DNA of 64,000 nucleotides, from positions 1,335,501 through 1,399,500 of the forward strand of contig JAYKKM010000156.1 of NCBI GenBank assembly GCA_035772405.1, given 5' to 3'. Positions within the stretch are counted from its first letter, which is position 1, and each line of letters begins with the position of its first letter. This document shows, one piece after another, positions 49,001 through 60,291 of the stretch. This DNA comes from Chrysogorgia sp. JL179-B06. Lineage: Eukaryota > Cnidaria > Anthozoa > Scleralcyonacea > Chrysogorgiidae. The translations under genes and the position numbers were made by a program. Below the pieces are notes generated by a model that saw only the letters and a list, made by a program, of their open reading frames with translations, was not told where the DNA came from and did no database searches.

Positions 49001-50475
49001 TTCGCACCAAATTTCGCACCAGATTTCGCATCAGATTTCGCACGAGATTTCGCATCAGTTTTCGCACCAGATTTCGCACCAGTATTCGCATCAGTTTTCG
49101 CACCAGATTTCGCAGCAGATTTCGCACGAGATTTCGCACGAGATTTCGCACCAGATTTCGCATCAGATTTCGCACTAGTTTTCGCACTAGTTTTCGCTCC
49201 AGATTTCGCATCAGATTTCGCACCAGATTTCGCATCAGATTTCGCACCAGTATTCGCACCAGTTTTCGCACCAGTTTTCGCACCAGATTTCGCATCAGTT
49301 TTCGCACCAGATTTCGCACCAGATTTCGCACCAGATTTCGCACTAAATTTCGCACCAGATTTCGCACCAGATTTGGTGCGAAATCTGGTGCAAATTTCGC
49401 ACCAAATTTCGCACTAAATTTCGCACCGAATTTCGCACCAGATTTCGCACCAGATTTCGCACGACATTTCGCACCAGATTTCGCACGAAATTTCGCACGA
49501 GATTTCGCACCAAATTTCGCGCCAAATTTCGCACCTAATTTCGCACCAGATTTCGCACCAGATTTCGCACCAGATTTCGCACCAGATTTCGCACCAGATT
49601 CCGCACCAGATTTCGCACCAGATTTCGCATCAGATTTCACATCAGATTTCGCACCAAATTTCACACCAGATTTCGCACCAGATTTCGCAGCAGATTTCGC
49701 ACCACATTTCGCACCACATTTCGCACGAGATTTGGTGCGAAATCTGGTGCAAATTTCGCACCAGATTTCGCATCAGATTTCGCACGAGATTTCGCATCAG
49801 ATTTCGCACCAGATTTCGCACCAGATTTCGCACCAGATTTCGCAGCAGATTTCGCAGCAGATTTCGCAGCAGATTTCGCACCAGATTTCGCACCAGTTTT
49901 TGCACCAGTTTTTGCACCAGATTTCGTATCAGATTTCGCACCAGATTTCGGACCAGAATTCGCACCAAATTTCGCAACAAATTTCTCACCAGATTTCGCA
50001 TCAGATTTCGCACCAAATTTCGCACCAAATTTCGCACCAGATTTCGCATCAGATTTCGCACGAGATTTCGCATCAGTTTTCGCACCAGATTTCGCACCAG
50101 TATTCGCACCAGTTTTCGCACCAGTTTTCGCACCAGATTTCGCAGCAGATTTCGCACGAGATTTCGCACGAGATTTCGCACGAGATTTCGCACCAGATTT
50201 CGCATCAGATTTCGCACTAGTTTTCGCATCAGTTTTCGCATCAGTTTTCGCTCCAGATTTCGCATCAGATTTCGCACCAGATTTCACACCAGATTTCACA
50301 CTAGATTTCGCACCAAATTTCGCACCAGATTTCGCACGAGATTTCGCACCAAATTTCACACCAAATTTCGCACCAGATTTCGCACCAGATTTCGCACCAG
50401 ATTTCGCACCAGATTTCGCATCAAATTTCACACCAGATTTCCCGCCAAATTTCGCACCAGATTTCGCAGGAGCGG
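40065..50475. repeat. 10.4-kb satellite array, 12-bp unit TTCGCACCAGAT
   Basis: Nearly the whole interval is made of variants of TTCGCACCAGAT (CATCAG, CACGAG, GCAGCAG, CACCAA and so on). It is arranged in higher-order blocks of about 1.03-1.10 kb that recur with small differences. About 21 short inverted junctions (CCAGATTTGGTGCGAAATCT type) interrupt it. The unit is a multiple of three and has no stop in any frame, so long frames arise on both strands, encoding FAPD, SHQI, RTRF, NLVR, KSGA or EIWC tetrapeptides. None shows a start, codon bias or end consistent with a gene, so I do not annotate coding regions here. Confidence 0.95.
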
Positions 50476-50486
50476 AGGTTGGATGT

Positions 50487-51057
50487 TGCATTTAAAGTTA
50501 GATATATAACGTAAATTCCTTCAACCGAATTTCGTTCGGGAGGACATTCCACGTCCTGCATATTCGTGTGAAGAATGATCGCTGGACAGTTAGTGTTCTA
50601 TCTACAATTTCTTGGACGAAATTGTAGAAGATCTGGGGTCGAGCAGATTCTAGTTGTCCTCTTAATACTTTTCATTGTGTGATATCATGAAGAGCAACAC
50701 ATTTCAAATTAAGATAAACTTGACACTCGGTAGTAATACTACATGCAATCTCTTGTTTACTTCTTTCGACCTTTGGTTATTGGTTTTAGTGCCGGAGCGT
50801 CTCCTGGAGTATGTGATTCATCATAATATGCTCCTCCGCTGTGATATCGCAGACTCAGTCAGCCTGTTTACCGAAGGCGAGGTGAATATCGGCGAATAAA
50901 AACCGAGAAGAAACCCGAAGAAACATCGTGGAAGAATAATAATAGTGCCATTCTGTTGTTCAATCCTTTCTTGTTCTGGTCCAAAAAGAGGTAAATAGCT
51001 ATTAAAGGATATTTTTAAACGTTTATTGACATGGCTGGTAGTGTTATAGTTAAACCT
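50487..51057 (-). pseudogene. LINE 3' end, second copy (empty site for the foldback)
   Basis: From GTTGCATTTAAAGTTAGATA this region matches 15453-15928 and then, without the foldback, 17616-17700. It carries small insertions (ATAT, CACGTC) that break the frame encoding the LINE tail. The satellite ends immediately upstream at about 50475. The AAAAAG at 50983-50988 is the unoccupied target of the 1,681-bp foldback. Confidence 0.88.
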
Positions 51058-51111
51058 GATTGCTGGTACACGAAGAGCCAAATTATTCGATCAGCAGAAA
51101 CAGAAATTTAG

Positions 51112-54100
51112 AACCCCGTGAAGTTAGCTGCCAATTCGCCAGCTGCCAATTCGCTGCCAATTAAGTTCGCTGCCAATTAAGTTAGCTGCCAATTCAACAC
51201 CACTCTCCCACGTCGCTTGTAATGCGTTCAGACAAACTTTATTTCCAAATAATCACTACCTATCAACTAGCTAAAACATTTGCACTCAAAATCAACTTCA
51301 ATGAACCACGTTTATCACAATAAAAGAACATTTTAAGCGCTCAGACAGCTCCCCATCATTATTCCCGTAATAAGATATAACAACAGATAATCCGTTCCAG
51401 ATTATTTTCTGCTCGGTAGATGAGCAATCTGAACACACCATTCGATTCCTTATACAATTCTGCGTACAATAACATGCAATTCGCCCTTTCAATTTTCAAA
51501 CTACTATTTATTTGAAATTTTTCAAATTCCGTCATGTAGCGCGCGCTTCTTGACTCAGTGACAGACATGTTAATTCGATTCCATATCATTTTCTGCTCGG
51601 TAGATGAGCAATCTGAACACACCATTCGATTCCTTATACAATTCTGCGTACAATAACATGCAATTCGCACTTTCAATTTTCAAACTACTATTTATTTGAA
51701 ATTTTTCAACTTCCGTCATGTAGCGCGCGCTTCTTGACTCAGTGACAGACATGTCAATTCGCTTCCATATCATTTTCTGCTCGGTAGATGAGCAATCTGA
51801 ACACACTATTCAATTCCTTATACAATTCTGCGTACAATAACATGCAATTCGCCCTTTCAATTTTCAAACTACTATTTATTTGAAATTTTTCAACTTCCGT
51901 CATTTAGCGCGCGCTTCTTGACTCAGTGACAGACATGTTAATTCGCTTCGATATAATTTTCTGCTCGGTAGATGAGCAATCTGAACACACCATTCCATTC
52001 CTTATTCAATTCTGCGTATAATAATATACAATTCGCCATTTCAATTTTCAAACTATTATTTATTTGGAATTTTTCAACTTCCGTCATGTAGCGCGTGCTT
52101 CTTAACTCAGTGACAGACGTTTTAATTCGCTTCGATATAATTTTCTGCTCGGTGGATGAGCAATCGATTCCTTATAAAATTCAATGACATCAACGCGTCC
52201 TTTCACATTTCAAACTACTATTTTATTTGAAATTTTTCAAATTAACGTTGTGAACATTACATTTGTATACATTTGTTATATAAAATTTGTTAATTTACAT
52301 ACATATATTACTTTGTACATTTAGAATATTACTTTATCCAACATTTTGATAGCCTCTTTTCTGGGAATTTTTTTGAACGCCGATACGACTAACGCAGTAG
52401 CTTCTACCAGAAGTAAAACTTTCAGCTTTTTAACGCAGTAGCTTTTTCACGTAAAACTTTCAGCTGTTGAACCATTTCTGAACAAACTTGCGTTAAAATC
52501 AAGCGCGAAAATCCGTGTCTGAAAGTGGGGGGGGATGACTGCATCGTTTGCGGAAAGTCAGAAGGGGATAATCATACATTGGTCAAAAAGTGGGGGGGAT
52601 ACATCCCCCCCCGTCCCCCCCAGGATTGACGCCCTTGGTTAAAATACATGCCCTTGCATGGCAATTAACTGCTCAGACGTCTTCCTTTCGAACCATGTAA
52701 AACAATCAACATCTGATGAACTTCTGTAGATTTCTCCTTCTGGTCTTGCACGATTTGAACAAGTTTCGATGTACATGCCCTTTATAAGTAATCGGTACGC
52801 CTCCGGTATGCCGGACATTAATGAACTTGGACTTTAACCAATCCAGGTTCAATGTCCAGCGTATTGTTCACTAAGTTTAAGTTGTTGTCTAACTGTCGTG
52901 AGAAATACATCTGTCACGAATTAAAGCATAGAAATATAACAATTGCAAGGGATACCTCTTAAAGATAAAAATACACTAATCTTTCGATGTTAGTGTTGTC
53001 AAACACCTAAATGTGCTAATCCGATAAACGGGCAAAACATCCTCAAGTGATCCCATGATAGCAGTTGTTTACATCATATTTCATTAAGCACGCACTTCAC
53101 CATGTTTCATGCGATGGTGTATTCAGAACTGTATAAGAAATAAAATGTTGCCATTGCATGTGCATGTGTTCAGTTTGCTCATCTACCAAGCAGAAATTAT
53201 CTGGAAGCGAATTAGCTTGTAGAATAAGCGCGCGCCACATAACGGAAGTTTAAAATTGTCAGAAAATCGAAAGGGTGAATTGCATATTATTATGCGCAGA
53301 ATTGTATAAGGAAACGAATGGTGTGTTCAGATTGCTCATCTACCGAGCAGAAAATTATATCGAAGCGAATTAAAACGTCTGTCACTGAGTCAAGAAGCGC
53401 GCGCTACATGACGGAAGTTGAAAATTTTCAAATAAATAGTAGTTTGAAAATTGAAAGGGCGAATTGCATGTTATTGTACGCAGAATTGTATAAGGAATCG
53501 AATGGTGTGTTCAGATTGCTCATCTACCGAGCAGAAAATGATATGGAAGCGAATTGACATGTCTGTCACTGAGTCAAGAAGCGCGCGCTACATGACGGAA
53601 GTTGAAAAATTTCAAATAAATAGTAGTTTGAAAATTGAAAGTGCGAATTGCATGTTATTGTACGCAGAATTGTATAAGGAATCGAATGGTGTGTTCAGAT
53701 TGCTCATCTACCGAGCAGAAAATGATATGGAAGCGAATTAACATGTCTGTCACTGAGTCAAGAAGCGCGCGCTAAATGACGGAAGTTGAAAAATTTCAAA
53801 TAAATAGTAGTTTGAAAATTGAAAGGGCGAATTGTATGTTATTATACGCAGAATTGTATAAGGAATCTAATGGTGTGTTCAGATTGCTCATCTACCGAGC
53901 AGAAAATAATCTGGAACGGATTAGCTGGTCTGTTGTTATATCTTATTACGGGAATAATGATGGGGAGCTGTCTGAGCGCTTAAAATGTTCTTTTATTGTG
54001 ATAAACGCGTGGTTCATTGAAGTTGATTTTGAGTGCAAATGTTTTAGCTAGTTGATAGGTAGTGATTATTTGGAAATAAAGTTGGTCTGAACGCGTTACA

Positions 54101-54190
54101 AGCGACGTGGGAGAGTGGTGTTGAATTGGCAGCTAACTTAATTGGCAGCGAATTGGCAGCTGGCGAATTGGCAGCTAACTTCACGGGGTT
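51112..54190. mobile_element. Giant foldback, 3,079 bp, with 184-bp repeats in each arm
   Basis: The ends AACCCCGTGAAGTTAGCTGC and GCAGCTAACTTCACGGGGTT are inverted. Each arm begins with TGCCAATT-type short repeats, then a unique block (ATAATCACTACCTATCAACT and complement), then four to five tandem units with an exact 184-bp period in the left arm (CTGCTCGGTAGATGAGC at 51410, 51594, 51778, 51962 and 52146). The centre (about 52240-53120) is mostly unique and includes C-rich runs. Because 184 is not a multiple of three, the repeated open frames (RLLIYRAEN...) shift each unit and are not likely to be coding. Confidence 0.9.
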
Positions 54191-54486
54191 GTGCTTAATA
54201 CAAAATGTAAAGTGAATATTTTGACAAGTGCAGGTAAGCGACTAGTCGTTCGTTTATATCGTAATCACTAGTCAGGCTTAGAGAGAGTAACGTAAAGAGA
54301 TGATGAGTTTAAACAAGCGCATAGTTTAGACCAGTTTCTGCTTTGAATCTTTGTTATGTACTGCCTACGAATGAACCATGCAAATTTTCAATAATTGTCG
54401 GCCGGTTTGCCGCGTTTTGTTTCTCGGCTTACCCCGGCCTTGTCCTCAATGACAATGTTTTCAACTCTTGAGTTTTGTAGCCAAAT

Positions 54487-55780
54487 AAACAAATCAGAAC
54501 ATTGGCTAAACAACTACACAATAACAACTTTCTAGATGACATTACATTTAAATTCCTATGGCCACAAACCACTGTAAGAATGCCTACACTATATCTTCTG
54601 CCCAAAATACATAAACCTGACATACCCGGTAGACCGATAATTTCCGGTTGTGGAGGTCCTACAGTAAAACTCTCTCAGTATGCTGATCACCTTCTAAAAC
54701 CACTTATGGAACATATACCATCCTATGTCCAAGACACAACACATTTCCTTAAACGAGTATTTTCACTCAACAACAACCTACCAACTGACCCCATACTAAT
54801 TACTATAGATGTAAGAAGTCTGTACACTAACATACCAAATGATGAAGCCATTAATGCTTGCATTGATATGTTACAAGATAACAGCCCAACTGACATCGAT
54901 ACTAAACACATATTATTAAACTGACATACTCTCACTTGTACTCAATAATAACTTCTTCACATTTAACAATGAAACTTTCTTACAAATCCATGGTACTGCA
55001 ATGGGGTCACCCATGGCTCCCTCCTATGCAAACATATTCATGGCAGTTCTTGAAAAACAAATGCTTCTTAATGCACCGGATGGACTAATCCCCTTTGAGT
55101 GGATAAGGTTCATAGATGACATTTTTGCATTGTGGACCCATGGAATTGAAACACTGCATAAATTCTTCGAATACATGAACAACTTCCACCCAACAATTAA
55201 ATTTGACTACACATATTCCCACCACTCAGTTAACTTCCTAGACACTACCATTTACATCAACAAGGACAATCAATTTGGATCCGACCTCTACATTAAACCA
55301 ACTGACAGAACCCTATTACTACACAATCACTCCTTCCATCCATCATCATGTAAGGAAAGCATAATATTCAACCAGGCACTTAGATACCGACGCATTATTA
55401 CAGACAACAAACAACTACGGAAAAAACTTGACAACCTTTCTATCATACTTATCAACAGAGGACAATTAACAAAGCATTTTCACAAGCTTGTCAATACACA
55501 CAATATGAACTACTATACAAGGACAAACTCCCAAAAAACAAATCAAACCCCATCTTCTCCATCCCATACAACAACAACACAACACACATTGCACAAATAT
55601 TACATAAACATTGGCATATAATTGAGAAGGATCCAACATTGAACATTCTCTGGCCAGAAGCTCCAATTGTGGCATACCGAAGAAATAAGAATCTTAAAGA
55701 TTCCCTTGTATGTGCTAAACTACGAACTGAAACCACAACAAATATTAATATTAATACACAATAACTACATACCACAGCAT
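54487..55780 (+). pseudogene. Penelope-like element reverse transcriptase
   Basis: Three consecutive plus-strand frames encode a Penelope-like reverse transcriptase, an enzyme related to telomerase that copies element RNA. The first frame shows LYLLPKIHKPDIPGRPIIS and the catalytic-aspartate block ITIDVRSLYTNIP. After a frame change at about 54920 the second shows AMGSPMAPSYANIFM and the FIDDIFALW catalytic box, then VNFLDTTIYI. After another change near 55510 the tail reads ILWPEAPIVAYRRNKNL. The N-terminus is truncated, and no GIY-YIG endonuclease follows before the polymerase gene begins. It is a non-functional copy. Confidence 0.88.
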
Positions 55781-55849
55781 AACTAACTAACAAAACTACA
55801 CTACAACTTTGATCAATTCTCTGAAGGCAATGTTATTAATCTATGTTGT

Positions 55850-58800
55850 CCATATCCTTAGCACAGAGCAGCTCTCAACGCGGATATCTGAGTGGTTGTC
55901 TGAGGGGTCTGGATGGGTTATTGATACAATAGACGGTCATTACATCAACAACATTGTGATTTACAGACCTCTGATGGGGTCGAGTTACATTGAGTTGCCT
56001 AAAGAATTGGACAATAGTGTAAAGGGTTTGATTAATGTTAAAAACGTGAACGACAACGAATGCTTCAGATGGTGTCACCTTGCGCATAAATTCCCTGTGG
56101 AGGAACATCCACAAAGGATCTCGAAGTACATCGCGCGTGTGTGTGATTTGAATTATGATGGAGTCACCTTCCCAGTCGCTCTCAAGGATTACAATAAAAT
56201 TGAGAAAGCCAACGACATCAGCATTAGTGTCTTTGGGTATGAGAACAAACAACCCTTTCCTGTGTACGTCTCAAAGGAACGATTCGATGACCACATGGAC
56301 TTGTTGTTGATAACAGACGATGGGGGCAACCAACATTACGTGTATACGCGACTTCAACAAATTCATGTATCGCCGGACTAAGCATAAAGAAAGAAAACAC
56401 TTTTGTAGGTACTGTTTGCAATGCTTTAGTTCTGTGGTGATACTTGAGCGACACAACGACGTTTGTGTGGTGGTGAACGGAAAGCAAGCGATCAAGATGC
56501 CACCCAAGGGTTTGAAAGTGAAGTATAGTAACTTTCACAAACAACTCAACGTGCCATTTGTGGTGTATGCAGACTTTGAGGCTATCACACGAAAGGTTCA
56601 CATCACAACACCATCAAGCGAGGCGAGTTGGACGAACGTTTATCAAAGACATGTTGACTGTGGGTATGGATATAAACTGGTTTGTTGTTATGACGACACT
56701 CACAGCAAGCCAGTCAAGATGTATCGTGGTGAAAACGCTGTGAATAAGTTCATTGGAGAAATGTTGGAAATCGTCAAGTATTGCAAAAGGGTGTCAATCG
56801 AGAGCTTCAACAAAGAAATGGTGTTGACGAGCGATGACAAGAAAGACTTTCGTGAAGCCAAGTGTTGTCACATTTGTGGTGTGGATTACACCAACGCCGA
56901 CGTTAAAGTAAGGGATCACTGTCACATTACAAGCAAGTACAGAGGGTCTGCTCATCGTGATTGCAATGTGAACTTCAGGTTGACTAACAAAATACCTGTG
57001 ATCTTCCACAATCTACGTAGTTATGACAGTCACTTTATTATGCAGGAAATCGGTAAGTTTGGTCAAGACATCAATGTGATACCGAACAACATGGAAAAGT
57101 ACATGGCGTTCATGATTGGCAAGCATTTGGTTTTTCTAGACAGCTTTCAGTTCATGAGTAGTGGCTTGGACAATCTAGTCAAGAATCTACCACAGGACGC
57201 TTACAAATACACCTCAGAAGTGTTCCATGGTGAAGGGCTGACGTTGATGACAAGAAAAGGGGTCTATCCTTATGATTATATGGACTCCTTTGATAAGTTC
57301 GATGAGTGTGAGTTACCGATGAAGACATTACGAAAGAGTCGTATGAACATGCTTGTGATGTGTGGGACTACTTTGACGTTGAAAATATGGGTTGGTACCA
57401 CGACCTGTATTTGAAAAGCGATGTGCTATTGCTTGCCGACGTTTTCGAGAACTTTAGGAAGACGTCCTCTCAAGAGTATGGATTGGATCCGTGTCACTAT
57501 TTTACATCACCTGGGTTGGCTTGGGACGCCATGTTGAAGATGACTGGTGTGGAACTTGATTTGTTGTCTGATATTGACATGTTTCAGTTCGTGGAATTGG
57601 GTATGCGTGGCGGTGTGAGCTACATCGCTAACAGATATGGTGTGGCAAATAATAAGTACATGGAGGGGTATGATGAGACCCAAGAGTCGAAATATTTGAT
57701 GTATCTTGACGCCAACAATTTGTATGGGTGGGCAATGAGTCAGAGTCTCCCCACGGGTGGTTTCAAGTGGTTGACTGAGAGAGCAATAAAAGCGGTGAAC
57801 TAGTCTTGTGTGACTATCACAACGACAGTAAAAAGGGGTTGCTAATCGAGGTCGACTTGGAGTATCCAGACTATTTGCATGACTCACACAATGACTACCC
57901 ACTGGCTCCTGGAAGGTGGATATAACGGTTGATATGCTGTCTGCGTACTGTACGAAAATCAAAGACAAATTCAATGTGAGTGTTGGTGGTGTGAAGAAAT
58001 TGGTAACGAATTTGAGAGACAAAGAGAAGTACGTTCTTCACTACAGAAATCTACAGCTGTACACAGACCTTGGGTTGAGAGTAAAGAAGGTGCACAGAGT
58101 TTTGCGATTCAATCAGTCCAAGTGGTTGGGAAGATACATCGACTTTAACACAACCAAGCGAACTGGCGCTAAAAACGCTTTCGAAAAGGACTTCTTCAAG
58201 TTGATGAACAATAGCGTGTTTGGTAAAACTATGGAGAACTTAAGAAAACGTGTAGATGTGAGACTGGTGACCAACAAGGAGAAGCTAATGAAGTTGACGT
58301 CGAAGCCAACGTTTGTGTCTTGCAAGATATTCAACGAGAACTTAGTCGCATTTCATAAAATAAAAGAAACGTTGACATTGAACAGGCCGGCGTATGTTGG
58401 TATGTGTATTCTCGATTTGAGTAAGACGTTGATGTATGATTTTCACTACAACTACATATGTCAAAAATACCCTGATTGTAAGTTGCACTTCACTGACACA
58501 GATAGCTTGCTGTACACAATCACGACCGACGACGTCTATCACGACTTCTTGAAGGACCGCGAGAAGTTCGACAACAGTGATTATCCTTCAGACAGCCCAT
58601 TCGCTTTCAAAGAAAACAAAAAAGTGATTGGCAAAATGAAAGACGAATCCGCTGGAATGCCGATTGTTGAGTTCGTCGGGCTACGCAGCAAGATGTACAG
58701 CTACATAAAAGAGTCTGGTGGAGGTGGGAAGACCGCTAAGGGGGTAAGAAAGAACGTTATTAAGAACGTAATCAAACATGAAGACTACAAGAGAGTGTTG

Positions 58801-58971
58801 CTTGAACAAAAGCAGATGCGCCATAGGATGAAAAGCATCAGAAGTGTTAAGCACGAACTTGGAAGTTATGAAATAAATAAAGTGTCGTTGTCCTGCTTTG
58901 ACGATAAGCGCTACCTTTTGGATGATGGTGTTGAGTCTTACGCGTACGGCGGTCAAGTTGAATTTACATAA
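55850..58971 (+). pseudogene. Protein-primed family B DNA polymerase (Polinton/adintovirus type)
   Basis: Several consecutive frames encode one large family B polymerase of the kind used by Polinton-like elements and related viruses for protein-primed replication. In order: an N-terminal region (EGSGWVIDTI, GSSYIELPKEL), a zinc-finger-like HFCRYCLQCF, exonuclease motif I YADFEAI (about 56566), a Cys/His nuclease-like knuckle CHICG...DHCHIT...HRDCN (about 56866), exonuclease II FHNLRSYDSHF, polymerase motif A DANNLYGWAM (about 57708), motif B KLMNNSVFGKT (58199) and motif C FTDTDSLLY (58487). It ends at a natural-looking C-terminus. Frame breaks occur near 56350, 57340 and twice in 57790-57925, so it is inactive as read. 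No integrase, capsid or ATPase gene is nearby. Confidence 0.9.
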
Positions 58972-58974
58972 AAC

Positions 58975-59856
58975 ATGTGGCAATCCCACACAACCCAACA
59001 GGTGGCATTTTTTCTTCTCCCAAACTTAGACGAGACTCACGCGCGACTCTCTTCTATTTTCTTTTTCTTTTTTTCTCTCTTTTTTCTTCTCTTTTCCCAC
59101 ATTTGTTGGGCGAGTCTGGCCTTTATTTGAGTGATTTTTCACCACTATCAGTGAGCACAATAGCTTCACCTTGACGAGTCAATGACATCGTCTTTTCGGC
59201 GAGCACGACGGCTCCACCTTGATGAGCGCCCCCCTTCCCCCGTTCGGTGAGCACGTTCGACTTCGCCTGACGAGTCAATGACATCGTCCATTGGTGAGCA
59301 CAATGGCTTCACCTTGAGTGGTTTTTAGGTACGCCCTTGAGCTTTGCCGTATGTTGTGACACCTCGAGGTCTTACATTCCGCCCCAAGCTATTTCTCGAA
59401 TAACCTGGTGTCACGACGGTCCGCTCTTTCTAGGGTCAATACCATCCATCTCACTTCACTCCTTTGGTCGGCCAGACCTCGCCCTGCTTGTGGATGTGGT
59501 GGACTGGGGAGAGTTGTGTGCTTGGATCACAAGCACGACCCCGCAGACCACCACACCCACGATCGATTCACTATCATTTTTAAGTATTTAAGCAAATAAA
59601 TAACATGACTGGTGGCGTTCTACAATTTACATAACGTGTGATAACGAAAGCGTTTGATGTGGATGAACAACATCAGCTACGTTTAACATTGTGCTTATGA
59701 AATTACCCCACTACTCCTCACGGTTTAGTGGCTTCTTTTTTTTCGCGTGTGAAATTTGTCATCAACGACATAAGCTACACTGACGTGACACCAAGTCGAT
59801 CGTGAAACATTGTGTGACACATCTCAACAAGTATTTTCAGACATCGATTCACATGG
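58975..59856. other. Downstream region with 55-65 bp imperfect repeats
   Basis: A pyrimidine-rich run is present at 59050-59098. At about 59150-59325 GGTGAGCACAATGGCTTCAC and GACGAGTCAATGACATCGTC variants recur three or four times. No gene is recognised. Confidence 0.5.
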
Positions 59857-60291
59857 TAGTAGTATAGAGAATGGGGGTACCGGTCCAATTTCACGATTTG
59901 AATGACAACACAAGGCCAACCTAGCGCCCTGTGTCAAGCTGGTGGGGTTAGTGAATCAACACATCGAGTGCATCAAATTCGCGAGACTGTTCGAAACAGT
60001 AAATGAAGCGACATTAATGACACTGGCTTTGGTAATAAACCCAAGAAAAGCATGTACGGCGTCAATCTGACGACCTTGATTAAAATCTCGAAAATGGTGC
60101 AACCATACACGCTTCTACAGTCGAGTTTTGCCTCTCGAGATGGCTTCTCGAGTCGAAAACGTGACCTCTTGATGTTGGGTATGTGAAGCGGTACTATTGT
60201 GTTCAGCTTAGCTTGGTAGGGCGCTAGGTTGGCCTTGTGTTGTCATTCAAATCGTGAAATTGGACCGGTACCCCCATTCTCTATACTACTA
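59857..60291. mobile_element. 435-bp element with perfect 74-bp inverted termini
   Basis: TAGTAGTATAGAGAATGGGG starts a 74-bp arm (59857-59930) that is exactly inverted at 60218-60291. The 287-bp centre has one short open frame (LVNQHIECIKFARLFE...) of unknown kind. No target duplication is visible. It could be a MITE or paired ends of a larger element. Confidence 0.85.

Noticed and set aside
40440..49750. CRISPR-like array from regularly spaced palindromic junctions
   Set aside because: Spacers are themselves 12-bp repeats, spacing is hundreds of bases and the context is an animal genome.
51298..54051. Repeated small ORFs with RLLIYRAEN and MTEVEKFQINSS
   Set aside because: They lie in 184-bp repeats that are not a multiple of three, so the frame is lost every unit, and they occur on both arms of a foldback.
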